A DNA stretch of 64,000 nucleotides, from NCBI GenBank assembly GCA_016718505.1, contig JADKDE010000001.1:372001-436000 (forward strand), given 5' to 3'. Shown piece by piece: positions 8,269 through 16,898 of the stretch (its first letter is position 1; every line of letters starts with the position of its first letter). The notes under the pieces were generated by a model that was not told the DNA's origin, did not search any database, and saw only the letters and a program-made list of their open reading frames with translations. The position numbers and the translations under genes were made by a program. This DNA is from Saprospiraceae bacterium (lineage in GTDB: Bacteria; Bacteroidota; Bacteroidia; Chitinophagales; Saprospiraceae).

Positions 8269-9306
8269 ATGAATACGCTTAATCAAAATCTTTTGGTTCT
8301 GTCATTGGGTACAACGGGTGGACATCCAAGATATGCCTACAAGGTGTGTCAATGTTTCCCAACAGATATGAACTTTAAGATGTTGGTGAATGAACGAGCT
8401 GATTTTAAATTTCACTTGCATGGGAATGTAATTTCGATATCTACTTTTCAGAGTCTCTTTCAAATAGTGATAAAGACAATGTTTTGGTTGCCTTATTGGG
8501 TCTTAAAAAACTTGAAGTTTTTTAGGTCATTCGACGTGGTTTACGTGCCTTATCCCCATCCATGGCATACCATCATTGGATTGTTTATGAGCATATTCAA
8601 CAAAAAAATAATATTCACGATACACGATGCACAATCGCATCCAGGAGAATCTTATCCAATAGAAATGTGGTTTACCAATTTATTGGCAAGACGAAGCAGT
8701 ATGCTTATATTTTTATCGAATTTTGTTAAAAATCAATATTTTAATAAACTTTCAAAGAAAATCCCATTTGGTATAGCCCCTCAGGGTTCGATCGATTTAA
8801 TCGGTACTTTTAAACGCAAGGTTCATACTCATAAACCAAAACTACTATTTTTAGGCCGTGTTTTGGAATACAAGGGTTTAGATATTTTGTTGGAAGCCAT
8901 TGATACCTTAGAAGATATAAAAGGACTTACGGTCGCAGGGAAGTTCAACTATGACATTAGGTATGATAACCATAGAGTTAAAATAACGAATTCCTACCTT
9001 TCTGATGAGGACCTGTTTAATCTATTAGATGAGGCCGATATTTTAGTGTTGCCTTACAAAGAAGCGAGTCAATCTGGGATCATAACGCTAGGAATCAAAG
9101 CCAAAATACCCATGATAATCACCAATGTTGGAGGTTTACCAGAGCAGCTTGACTGTGAATCTGGAATCATTTGTGAGCCGAATGCTCACAGTCTTCGCAA
9201 GGGCATTCTTACACTCGTGAATTCTCCAGAACTTTTTAATAAAATTCAAAACTCCTTAGAGGAAAAATCAAATCATTTAGATCAAAATTGGCAAAATACT
9301 GTTTAA
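8269..9306 (+). CDS. Glycosyltransferase family 4 protein
   Basis: 345 aa. N-terminal glycine-rich loop in SLGTTGGHPRYAYKV. The second domain begins at LLFLGRVLEYKGLDILLEAI. The donor-binding E-x7-E type motif appears as PYKEASQSGIITLGIKAK, followed by MIITNVGGLPEQL. These are classic GT4 features. Its start is 3 bases after the stop of the upstream glycosyltransferase, so the two probably act in the same glycan pathway. The neighbouring convergent manC makes GDP-mannose, so mannosyl transfer is possible but not shown by the sequence. Confidence 0.82.
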   Translation: MNTLNQNLLVLSLGTTGGHPRYAYKVCQCFPTDMNFKMLVNERADFKFHLHGNVISISTFQSLFQIVIKTMFWLPYWVLKNLKFFRSFDVVYVPYPHPWHTIIGLFMSIFNKKIIFTIHDAQSHPGESYPIEMWFTNLLARRSSMLIFLSNFVKNQYFNKLSKKIPFGIAPQGSIDLIGTFKRKVHTHKPKLLFLGRVLEYKGLDILLEAIDTLEDIKGLTVAGKFNYDIRYDNHRVKITNSYLSDEDLFNLLDEADILVLPYKEASQSGIITLGIKAKIPMIITNVGGLPEQLDCESGIICEPNAHSLRKGILTLVNSPELFNKIQNSLEEKSNHLDQNWQNTV

Positions 9307-9323
9307 ATTATCTTGGGCCAAAG

Positions 9324-10403
9324 CTATAAATAGTGGGTCTTCCCATCTGCTTTCAGTTGTTGGGTAATATTTTTAACTTCCTGTTCTTTGTCCATAGGAT
9401 ATATCAACAATGCATCAGGCGTATCAACAATCATAAAATTTTCTAAGCCTGAAACAACTATTTTTTTGTTCATAGTGCTACTTCTTATCAAACTAGACTT
9501 GACTCCGATGAGGGTTATATTGCCTTGAGTTACATTGTCTTGGCTATCTTTGGGTTGAATCTCGTGGACAGATTTCCATGTTCCAAGATCCGACCATCCT
9601 ATATCAACAGGCATGGTATATACGTTGTCGGCCTTTTCTAGTATTGCATAATCTATCGAAATATTTTCTGTCATGGGATACCATTTTTTGATAAAATCCT
9701 CCTCAGCAGCGGTATTTAGTGACTTTATATTGTCATTAAACAGCTCAAACATTTTGGGTTGATATTTTTCAAAGGCATTACAAATAGATTTTACACTCCA
9801 TAAAAAGATACCGGCATTCCACACATATTGTCCTGAGCTGTAAAAATAAACAGCCGTGTCATAATCAGGCTTTTCTCTAAAATTTTTAACTTTTTTTATG
9901 TCGGATGTATCGGTTTTTTCAAAATGAATATATCCATAGCCTGTATCTGGCCTTGTTGGTTCTATACCCAATGTCAGCAGCGCATCGTTGTTATTGCAAA
10001 ATGCGTATCCCTCCAAAATTTTACTCAAGAATAAGTCATTTTTCTCAATCAAATGATCAGATGGAGCCACCAATACGACTGCGTTTTCATCGCGTTTTTT
10101 TATCTTAAAGCTAATATATGCCACACTTGGAGCTGTGTTATTCCTTGACGGCTCACAAACGATATTGTCAAAAGGAATTTCAGCCAAATGTTCCCGTACT
10201 AGATCCTTGTACATTTCATGTGTTACTACAAAAATCCTTTCCGGGGGAATAATTTTTAAAAATCGCTTATAGGTAGTTACTAAGAGAGACTCTCCTGTGT
10301 TGGTGATATCGTGGAATTGCTTGGGACAGGTCTCTCTACTCGCTGGCCAAAACCTACTTCCTACCCCTCCTGCCATGATGGCAACATATAAATTATCGTT
10401 CAT
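9324..10403 (-). CDS. manC: Mannose-1-phosphate guanylyltransferase
   Basis: Makes GDP-mannose from mannose-1-phosphate and GTP. The 359-aa product has the nucleotidyltransferase signature MAGGVGSRFWPASRE near residue 10 with the catalytic Arg and Lys region (CPKQF), VVLVAPSDHLIEK, and FREKPDYDTA. It lacks the C-terminal isomerase (cupin) domain found in about 470-aa bifunctional enzymes, so it is monofunctional. It starts 14 bases after the ROK kinase and is probably in its operon. It supplies activated mannose for glycans, which fits the two convergent glycosyltransferases. Confidence 0.93.
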   Translation of the reverse strand: MNDNLYVAIMAGGVGSRFWPASRETCPKQFHDITNTGESLLVTTYKRFLKIIPPERIFVVTHEMYKDLVREHLAEIPFDNIVCEPSRNNTAPSVAYISFKIKKRDENAVVLVAPSDHLIEKNDLFLSKILEGYAFCNNNDALLTLGIEPTRPDTGYGYIHFEKTDTSDIKKVKNFREKPDYDTAVYFYSSGQYVWNAGIFLWSVKSICNAFEKYQPKMFELFNDNIKSLNTAAEEDFIKKWYPMTENISIDYAILEKADNVYTMPVDIGWSDLGTWKSVHEIQPKDSQDNVTQGNITLIGVKSSLIRSSTMNKKIVVSGLENFMIVDTPDALLIYPMDKEQEVKNITQQLKADGKTHYL

Positions 10404-10417
10404 TTTGTTTATCGCGT

Positions 10418-11320
10418 TTATAAAAAGGCTGCGCCAAAAACACCCGCGCTATCGCCCAAACTAGGCTTCACGATCGGCGTATTTAGCTCTTTATTAAATA
10501 TGTATTTTAAAATATACTCTCTTCCTTCATCATACAAAAAATCAACATTTCCAACGCCACCACCGATTACGATGATGTCTGGATCTACAATATTGATCAA
10601 ATAGGACATGGCTAAACCATAATAATCCAAAAGTCGTTCTTTTGTCTTCATGGCTACTTCATCCTTTTCTAAATTGCTCTTGTCGAAAATTTCATTTAGG
10701 CGTCGTTTTATACCCGTCTCTTTTTGATAAAATGATTCTAAAAATGTTCCAGAAATATAGGTCTCCACGCAGCCTTTTTTCCCACAATAACATTTGTTGC
10801 CATTTTCAACCAATCGTATATGACCCCACTCTCCTCCGATTCCATGCAAGCCGTGTATGGTCTTTCCATCTATCACCAAACCTCCACCTACACCGGTACC
10901 CATTATTACTCCAAAGGCAACTTTTGCTTCAGGATAGCTTTGTTTTACGACCCCAAGGTGATATTCAGCCATTGCAAAACAATTGGCATCATTGGCAATT
11001 TTTACTTCTTTATGCAATAGTTTAGACAAATCTTCTTCGAGGGGATTTCCATTCAAGCACGTGGTGTTACAGTTTTTCATCAATCCCGTTTTAGGCTCCT
11101 TTGCCCCAGGTGTACCAATACCAATATTTTCGAATTTTAGCTGGGTTGAATCCTCTAGGTCTTTAACCAGAGCAGCTATATTATTCATTACTGGTTGATA
11201 TCCTCTATTGGATTCTGTAGGGATTCTTTTTCTAGCTAGCACATTGGGGTTTTGCCTAGATTCTAAGATTACTCCTTCTATCTTGGTTCCACCCAAATCT
11301 ATACCAATGATTGGTTTCAT
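10418..11320 (-). CDS. ROK family sugar kinase
   Basis: ATP-dependent kinase of the ROK family, which phosphorylates hexoses such as glucose, fructose or N-acetylglucosamine. The 300-aa product has the phosphate-binding motif IGIDLGGTKIEGVIL at the N-terminus, the second ATP motif MGTGVGGGLVIDG, and the zinc-binding CYCGKKGCVETYISG with the preceding GEWGHIRL His. There is no N-terminal helix-turn-helix, so it is a kinase and not a ROK repressor. It sits in an apparent operon of DUF2147 gene, ROK kinase and manC. Substrate is unresolved; a hexose kinase feeding GDP-mannose supply is plausible. Confidence 0.9.
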   Translation of the reverse strand: MKPIIGIDLGGTKIEGVILESRQNPNVLARKRIPTESNRGYQPVMNNIAALVKDLEDSTQLKFENIGIGTPGAKEPKTGLMKNCNTTCLNGNPLEEDLSKLLHKEVKIANDANCFAMAEYHLGVVKQSYPEAKVAFGVIMGTGVGGGLVIDGKTIHGLHGIGGEWGHIRLVENGNKCYCGKKGCVETYISGTFLESFYQKETGIKRRLNEIFDKSNLEKDEVAMKTKERLLDYYGLAMSYLINIVDPDIIVIGGGVGNVDFLYDEGREYILKYIFNKELNTPIVKPSLGDSAGVFGAAFL

Positions 11321-11327
11321 TCTATTC

Positions 11328-11747
11328 CTATTTTACCCGGTACCAAGATTGTTTTCTTGACAAACCAGTCCAGTGTTTACCTTTTACAATCAGGATATCC
11401 TTATTCTCTGGCGATAACCAAAGGCTACAACTAAATTCACCTTTTAATGGGTCAATAATCGTCCCATTTTGATAAAAACCGTCCTTATTTTGCAAATTTT
11501 CAATAATATCAACGGTTTCTAATGGTTTTCCCTTTTTGTCTCCAGGGCATTTATCACAAGTTTTAGTGGCTGCCGCTGGTAAGAGTTTGACTACTTTTCC
11601 AAATAATTTTCCATTTTTTTCATAAATCTCTACATGTGATTTAGGCTGGTTGGTTTTTTCATCGATTGTTTTCCAAACACCCTTTGGTGACTGTGCGAGC
11701 AAACTAAAACTTGCTGTGAAGATCAAAAAAAATAAATACAATTTCAT
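11328..11747 (-). CDS. Secreted DUF2147 family protein
   Basis: Begins most likely at the ATG 11747, which opens directly on a signal peptide (MKLYLFFLIFTASFSLLAQ). Upstream in-frame starts at 11762 and 11801 would put charged residues before it. About 139 aa. After the signal comes SPKGVWKTIDEKTNQPKSHV, then KLLPAAATKTCDKCPGDKKG with a cysteine pair, and a C-terminal LWLSPENKDILIVKGKHWTG, all characteristic of DUF2147. Members are exported and small; the function is unknown. It is 7 bases upstream of the ROK kinase. Confidence 0.85.
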   Translation of the reverse strand: MKLYLFFLIFTASFSLLAQSPKGVWKTIDEKTNQPKSHVEIYEKNGKLFGKVVKLLPAAATKTCDKCPGDKKGKPLETVDIIENLQNKDGFYQNGTIIDPLKGEFSCSLWLSPENKDILIVKGKHWTGLSRKQSWYRVK

Positions 11748-11869
11748 ATTAAAACATTTCATGCTCAGAACGTTTACTATATATCTAATATTTTCAAGCA
11801 AGATATTACTTTAGAACAAATTTCTCAACATTTGAATTAATTTTACAATAAAATAAAAATAAATATCAC

Positions 11870-13111
11870 ATGGACTCCTGGGTTTTATACGACAATTCTT
11901 GTGATTTTACCATTTATAATTTTCCGCTAGGGGTGGCTTGGTATAAGGAAAAATACTCGGTAGTTTCTGCTATTGGAGATTTCGTCATTGACTTAGATTA
12001 TTTACAACAAAATGGCTATCTTGATCCGATTTCACTCCCAAAAGGTATCTTCTCTAACCAATTTATAAACGATTTTATTGGTTTAGGAAATGAAACAACA
12101 AAACAAGTCCGAGAGCGATTGATTTTTTTATTTGATTCTAAAACCGCTCCCAAAGATTTCATCCTTAGAAAAGATTTTTATTTAATACCCATCTCAGATG
12201 TTTCTCTAACATTGCCTCTCAATATAGGAGATTACACGGATTTTTATAGCAGCAGAGAACATGCGACCAATGTGGGCATCATGTTTCGTGATCCAGCCAA
12301 TGCTTTGTTACCAAACTGGCTTCATTTGCCCGTAGCATATCACGGAAGAAGCTCATCAATACAAGTCAGTGGACATGATATCATCAGACCAAATGGTCAG
12401 TTAAAATCGGATGCAGATCCAAATCCAACCTACGGACAAAGCAAACTCGTGGATTTTGAATTGGAAATGGCTGTGGTAGTTAGTAAAAACTCCACAATTG
12501 GACAACAGATAAGTACTGGCGATGCTGGGAATTATATATATGGGATGGCGCTGTTCAATGATTGGTCTGCACGTGATATTCAGAAATGGGAGTATGTTCC
12601 ACTCGGACCCTTTCTATCCAAAAATTTTGCCTCAACCCTTTCGCCCTGGATCGTTTCACTTGAGGCTCTAAAACCATTTAAGGTTAATGGTCCTGAAAGC
12701 GAAAAGCCCCTTTTGCCTTATTTACATTATGAGGGAGCTCAAAACTACGATATTCAATTGGACGTTGAAATAGTTTCTTCAACTGGAGCAAATGCCGTTG
12801 TGTCTAAATCAAATCACAAGTATTTGTACTGGAATATTCTACAACAATTAGCGCATCACACGGTAAATGGCTGCAATATTCGAGTGGGCGATATCTATGC
12901 AAGTGGGACCATTTCTGGTCCAGACTCAGAAAGCTTTGGATCCATGTTAGAAATTTCTTGGCAGGGAACAAAACCCATCAAATTATCAGATGGTTCTGAA
13001 CGCAAGTTTATCCAGGACGGAGATACCGTCATCATACGTGGTTTTGCACAAAAAAATGAAATACGGGTTGGGTTTGGAGAAGCAAGGGCCACTGTTATTT
13101 CTATTAAATAA
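11870..13111 (+). CDS. fahA: Fumarylacetoacetase
   Basis: Hydrolyses fumarylacetoacetate to fumarate and acetoacetate, the last step of tyrosine/homogentisate breakdown. 413 aa, typical length. The N-terminal domain (about 1-110) opens with FPLGVAWYKEKYSVVSAIGD. The catalytic domain includes DFYSSREHATNVGIMFRDP, LPVAYHGRSSSIQVSG and FELEMAVVVSKNS with metal-binding acidic residues, and FNDWSARDIQKWEYVPLGPF. It lies 22 bases upstream of an enoyl-CoA hydratase gene. Other homogentisate-pathway genes are not in the window. Confidence 0.95.
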   Translation: MDSWVLYDNSCDFTIYNFPLGVAWYKEKYSVVSAIGDFVIDLDYLQQNGYLDPISLPKGIFSNQFINDFIGLGNETTKQVRERLIFLFDSKTAPKDFILRKDFYLIPISDVSLTLPLNIGDYTDFYSSREHATNVGIMFRDPANALLPNWLHLPVAYHGRSSSIQVSGHDIIRPNGQLKSDADPNPTYGQSKLVDFELEMAVVVSKNSTIGQQISTGDAGNYIYGMALFNDWSARDIQKWEYVPLGPFLSKNFASTLSPWIVSLEALKPFKVNGPESEKPLLPYLHYEGAQNYDIQLDVEIVSSTGANAVVSKSNHKYLYWNILQQLAHHTVNGCNIRVGDIYASGTISGPDSESFGSMLEISWQGTKPIKLSDGSERKFIQDGDTVIIRGFAQKNEIRVGFGEARATVISIK

Positions 13112-13133
13112 AAAATAACTTAAAAATTCTTCT

Positions 13134-13892
13134 ATGGATGCTTTTGTCAAAAAATCAATTTCAGAAAATGGATTGGGTACGATTGAATTCTTTACTCCTG
13201 CCCAAAATTCACTTCCAACCACTATTTTAAAACAGTTGGTAGTCGCCATAAATGAATTAAGTGAAGACTCCTATGTCAAATTAATATTGATAAAAAGCGA
13301 AGGGGAAAGAGCCTTTTGTGCAGGAGCCAGTTTTACAGAATTGGGTCAAATTAAAAACGAAACCGATGGTCATAGTTTTTTTATGGGCTTTGCCAATGTC
13401 ATCAATGCGATAAGAACTTGTAATAAGATGGTTTTGGGCAGAGTACATGGAAAAGCTGTAGGTGGTGGTGTCGGTCTTGCTGCTGCATGCGATTATGCTT
13501 TAGCCACAAAAAATGCAAGCATCAGACTTAGCGAATTGGCGGTAGGTATTGGACCCTTCGTAATCGGGCCCGCTGTAGAAAGAAAAACTGGATTTTCCGC
13601 CTTTTCACAGCTATCTTTAAACGCTACAGAGTGGCAAACCGCTAATTGGGCTAAAGAAAAAGGGTTGTTTCATGAAGTTTTCGAAACTACGATTCAGTTA
13701 GATGAATATATTGCTTATTTTACGGAAATTCTTTTGTCATCTAGCCAAGAAGCATTGTTCTCATTGAAAAAAGTATTTTGGGACGGTACCGATCATTGGG
13801 GGAAATTATTAAGCGATCGGGCTGCTATTTCAGGAAAACTAATTCTTACGGAGGATGCTCAGAAAGCTTTGGCAGGATTTAAATCGGCTTAA
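13134..13892 (+). CDS. Enoyl-CoA hydratase/isomerase family protein
   Basis: Crotonase-fold enzyme acting on acyl-CoA. 252 aa, normal length. The oxyanion-hole strands are visible as AFCAGASFTEL and GKAVGGGVGLAAACDYALA. Acidic residues in LSELAVGIGPFVIGP are in the expected region for catalytic Glu, but the usual GAGGTQ-type block is altered. This is seen in methylglutaconyl-CoA hydratase-like members, so leucine degradation is possible. Likely co-transcribed with the fumarylacetoacetase upstream. Exact substrate uncertain. Confidence 0.82.
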   Translation: MDAFVKKSISENGLGTIEFFTPAQNSLPTTILKQLVVAINELSEDSYVKLILIKSEGERAFCAGASFTELGQIKNETDGHSFFMGFANVINAIRTCNKMVLGRVHGKAVGGGVGLAAACDYALATKNASIRLSELAVGIGPFVIGPAVERKTGFSAFSQLSLNATEWQTANWAKEKGLFHEVFETTIQLDEYIAYFTEILLSSSQEALFSLKKVFWDGTDHWGKLLSDRAAISGKLILTEDAQKALAGFKSA

Positions 13893-13925
13893 CACGCAGA
13901 ATTTTAATATTTTTTTTCACAATAT

Positions 13926-13956
13926 TTTGTGTATCAATGAATAAATTGTATCTTTG
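13926..13956 (+). promoter_or_regulatory. Bacteroidota-type promoter for rplY
   Basis: TTTG at 13926-13929 is followed by exactly 19 bases and then TATCTTTG at 13949-13956. This matches the -33 TTTG / -7 TAnnTTTG consensus of Bacteroidota housekeeping promoters, 49 bases before the rplY start. Confidence 0.75.
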
Positions 13957-14005
13957 CACACGTTTTTCAAAAGCAAACAATTTGTTTATTTAAATAGAAG
14001 TAAGA

Positions 14006-14569
14006 ATGGAACATGTAAATATTAGTGGAACTGTAAGAACTGAAATGGGCAAAACAGCCGCTAAAAATTTAAGACTTAGCGACGAAATTTTGTGTTCAAT
14101 ATATGGGGGTAAAGAAAACATTAATTTTACTACCAAGTTGATCGATGTTAAAAATTTGGTTTATACTCCAAGTTTTAAATTGGCTAAAATTACGGTTGGT
14201 AAAGAGACCATAACAGCGATATTGAAGGATATCCAATTTCATCCAGTATCTGAAAAAATATTGCATATTGATTTTTTAAGATTAATTGATGGTCATCCAA
14301 TCAAAGTAGAAGTTCCGATTGTATGTACTGGAAATTCTTCTGGTGTAAAAGAAGGCGGTAAGTTCATTCAAAAGCTTAGAACTGCTAAAATCAAGTGTCT
14401 TCCTAAAGACTTGGTTTCAGAAATGACATTGGACATTTCTAGTCTTGGACTAGGTGCCACTACAAGGGTTAGAGATCTTGTTCCACAGCCTGGTATCGAA
14501 GTTTTGAATAATGGTAGCGTACCTGTTGCAAGTATTGATATACCAAGAGCATTGCGTTCTTCGAAATAA
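14006..14569 (+). CDS. rplY: 50S ribosomal protein L25/general stress protein Ctc
   Basis: Binds 5S rRNA in the large ribosomal subunit. 187 aa: an N-terminal L25 beta-barrel (about 1-90, opening with VNISGTVRTEMGKTAAKNLR and containing ILKDIQFHPVSEKILHIDFL) plus the longer TL5-type C-terminal domain (about 95-187, with VPIVCTGNSSGVKEGGKF). This is the long Ctc form and not the short E. coli type. It has a strong promoter match upstream and a stem-loop terminator downstream, so it is transcribed alone. Confidence 0.95.
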   Translation: MEHVNISGTVRTEMGKTAAKNLRLSDEILCSIYGGKENINFTTKLIDVKNLVYTPSFKLAKITVGKETITAILKDIQFHPVSEKILHIDFLRLIDGHPIKVEVPIVCTGNSSGVKEGGKFIQKLRTAKIKCLPKDLVSEMTLDISSLGLGATTRVRDLVPQPGIEVLNNGSVPVASIDIPRALRSSK

Positions 14570-14593
14570 AAATATATACAGTATTAAAGCATA

Positions 14594-14627
14594 AAAAAAG
14601 CCTTCTGTTTGCGCAGAAGGCTTTTTT
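14594..14627 (+). terminator. Bidirectional rho-independent terminator
   Basis: Stem GCCTTCTG (14600-14607) / CAGAAGGC (14614-14621), loop TTTGCG, flanked by A6 before and T6 after. It serves rplY on the plus strand, and its symmetry also suits the convergent gene on the minus strand. Confidence 0.9.
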
Positions 14628-14648
14628 GTTTTTCTATTTATTTACTTA

Positions 14649-15269
14649 TTAAAAGTTATAATTAAAACCTATTCTAAGCTCAATCGGAAGGTCGGCTGAT
14701 TTCTTATAATATTCCCTATTGGAAAAAATATAAAGAAGTGAAATCTCATAACCCCATAGGCCTGCGCTGGATTGATATCCTAGGCCCACTGAAGACTTAG
14801 GCAATGTTTCTTTAATTTTATAGATTGTGGCCGTACTTGTATTAAAAACTGGGCTTTGATAAAAATAGTACATGCTCTCTAAGTGGGCAAAGATCATTGG
14901 TAAAAACTTATATCTCGCAAAAGCTCCCAAACCAAAATTGTGAGTATTCAATTTTTGAATGGTGTTGCCAATTGCATATTTATAATATGAGTAATCGTAA
15001 TCTATCCTTGGGCCAAGCGATAGTTCTGGGGTGACCTTATAACCAACTATTGGTGACACGCCAAAGTTAAACAAGGAAAGATCTGGACCTTGTGAAAATC
15101 CAAGATTGATTCCACCTCCATACCATAGTTTTTCTCTCCAAAATAAAGACCGATCCGTTTTTTCTTTGGTCGTTTTGGTTTTTGTTTTAGAGTTTATTGT
15201 TCGTTGAGCTTGTAAAATACCAGTTGTCATAAACGAAACCAGTAAAATGAATAATGCTGTTTTTTTCAT
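14649..15269 (-). CDS. Outer membrane beta-barrel protein
   Basis: 206 aa with an N-terminal signal peptide (MKKTALFILLVSFMTTGILQ). A basic linker rich in Lys and Thr follows (NSKTKTKTTKEKTDR), then a barrel of alternating strands such as LWYGGGINLGFSQG and FGVSPIVGYKVTPELSLGPR. The C-terminus ends with an aromatic residue (IGFNYNF), a barrel-assembly signal. It shares the rplY terminator. No specific function can be read from it. Confidence 0.7.
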   Translation of the reverse strand: MKKTALFILLVSFMTTGILQAQRTINSKTKTKTTKEKTDRSLFWREKLWYGGGINLGFSQGPDLSLFNFGVSPIVGYKVTPELSLGPRIDYDYSYYKYAIGNTIQKLNTHNFGLGAFARYKFLPMIFAHLESMYYFYQSPVFNTSTATIYKIKETLPKSSVGLGYQSSAGLWGYEISLLYIFSNREYYKKSADLPIELRIGFNYNF

Positions 15270-15403
15270 GAATATTTAATTAATCCTTTTTCGTATTGTA
15301 AAAATATATATTCAGAATGCTTTTTTTATCCATATTGTTATAGCCTTTTGCCATTTTTTAACATTTTATTGCTATAAATGGTCATAAGGTTGGTTGTTTC
15401 TCT

Positions 15404-15411
15404 TAATTTTG
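15404..15411 (+). promoter_or_regulatory. Possible -7 element upstream of trmB
   Basis: TAATTTTG fits TAnnTTTG and ends 10 bases before the GTG start. No well-spaced TTG is seen at -33. If used, the leader would be very short. Confidence 0.35.
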
Positions 15412-15421
15412 CAGACAAAAA

Positions 15422-16123
15422 GTGAGTCGCCGCAATAAATTAATGAAATTCGCAGAAATTCAATCTCTGCCTTTCGTCTTTGAAAATTTTTCTTTTGAAA
15501 ATCCTGTATTGTATAATACCCCTGATGTTATTGTTGATAATAAGGGCAAGTGGAATCCATTGTTTTTCAAAAATGAAAATCCCATCATACTGGAGCTTGC
15601 TTGTGGCGGAGGAGAATATAGTATTTCTCTTGCACAAAACGACAAAGATTCAAACTATATAGGCATTGATATTAAAGGTGCTAGGATTTGGAAGGGTGCA
15701 AAATATCTATTAGAAAAAGGATTAACCAATATCGGGTTTATTAGATCGCGAATTGAACTCATTGAGCATTTTTTCGCAGAAAAAGAATTGTCGGAAATTT
15801 GGATCACCTTCCCAGACCCATTTTTAAAAGAATCAAAATCCAATAAACGCTTGACCAGTCCATATTTTCTAGACAAATATGCCCATTTGCTTAAGTCTTC
15901 GGGGATCTTACACCTCAAGACTGACGACGATACCTTGATGGATTTTAGTATTGAGTCTATTGGTGAGCATCCTGCGTTTGAAATTGTCGAAACATATTTT
16001 GATCTCTATAATGATTCCGAAGCTGTAAAAAATACAAATTTGGTAAACATTCAAACAAAATATGAAAAAATGCACTTAAGTAATAATAAAACAATCAAGT
16101 ACATTAAAGCACGAAGAATATAA
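15422..16123 (+). CDS. trmB: tRNA (guanine-N7)-methyltransferase
   Basis: Makes 7-methylguanosine at position 46 of tRNAs using SAM. 233 aa. The start is a GTG at 15422, since the following residues (SRRNKLMKFAEI) form the conserved basic N-terminus of the family; a later ATG would lose it. SAM-binding motif LELACGGGEYSISLAQ lies near residue 57. The family signature ITFPDPFLKESKSNKRLT lies near 128, and HLKTDDDTLMDFSIE follows. The downstream methyltransferase starts 7 bases after it. Confidence 0.93.
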   Translation: MSRRNKLMKFAEIQSLPFVFENFSFENPVLYNTPDVIVDNKGKWNPLFFKNENPIILELACGGGEYSISLAQNDKDSNYIGIDIKGARIWKGAKYLLEKGLTNIGFIRSRIELIEHFFAEKELSEIWITFPDPFLKESKSNKRLTSPYFLDKYAHLLKSSGILHLKTDDDTLMDFSIESIGEHPAFEIVETYFDLYNDSEAVKNTNLVNIQTKYEKMHLSNNKTIKYIKARRI

Positions 16124-16130
16124 AGCCGAT

Positions 16131-16895
16131 ATGAGTATCCAGACCGCCGAACGTTCCACCCACATTGATCCTAGTGAAAACACAAATTTTCAACGACATC
16201 TCATTGCTTATAAGGAAGCCACGAAATATGTATCTGGCCATCTTTTAGAACTTGGATCTGGAGAAGGCTATGGCATTCAAGAATTGAGACCGTTTGTAAA
16301 ACAATATTTAGCTTTAGACAAATATAAACCCAACTTTGATTTTGAAAAAGTTGATGTATCATTTGAAAATTGTACATTTCCAAAATTAGATAAGATCGTT
16401 GACAATGCCTATGATTGTGTCGTGAGCTTTCAAGTGGTTGAACATATCGAAGATGATTTCACTTTCATCTCCGAAATATATAGAGTATTGAAGCCTGGAG
16501 GTAAACTTATCCTTACCACACCCAATAGACTTATGTCTATCACGAGAAACCCATGGCATATCCGAGAGTACGATGCCCAATCTATGGCTGCACTTATCTC
16601 TAGCAGATTCAATAGCTTTGAAATGCTGGGTATCGACGGAAATGATCTAATTAAAGATTATTATAAAAAAAATAAAATTTCTGTAGAGAAAATCACCCGT
16701 TTTGATGTATTTAATCTGCAATACAATCTACCTCGATGGGCTTTGAAAATACCCTACGATTTACTAAATAGGTACAATAAAAACAAATTACTAACCAATA
16801 ATGGGTCATTGAGCGGCAGCATTAAATTTTCTGATTTTTTGATACGCCCATTTGATAACACCTGTTTGGATTTTTTCATCATTGCTACAAAATAA
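16131..16895 (+). CDS. Class I SAM-dependent methyltransferase
   Basis: 254 aa with the SAM-binding glycine-rich motif LLELGSGEGYGIQEL (from about residue 37). An acidic loop (ALDKYKPNFDFEKVDVSF) follows, then the post-I segment YDCVVSFQVVEHIEDD and LKPGGKLILTTPNR, which together fit the methyltransferase-11/UbiE-type fold. No substrate-specific signature is seen. It sits between trmB and mtaB, both tRNA modification genes, with gaps of 7 and 3 bases. A tRNA-related role is possible from context but not from sequence. Confidence 0.82.
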   Translation: MSIQTAERSTHIDPSENTNFQRHLIAYKEATKYVSGHLLELGSGEGYGIQELRPFVKQYLALDKYKPNFDFEKVDVSFENCTFPKLDKIVDNAYDCVVSFQVVEHIEDDFTFISEIYRVLKPGGKLILTTPNRLMSITRNPWHIREYDAQSMAALISSRFNSFEMLGIDGNDLIKDYYKKNKISVEKITRFDVFNLQYNLPRWALKIPYDLLNRYNKNKLLTNNGSLSGSIKFSDFLIRPFDNTCLDFFIIATK

Positions 16896-16898
16896 AAT

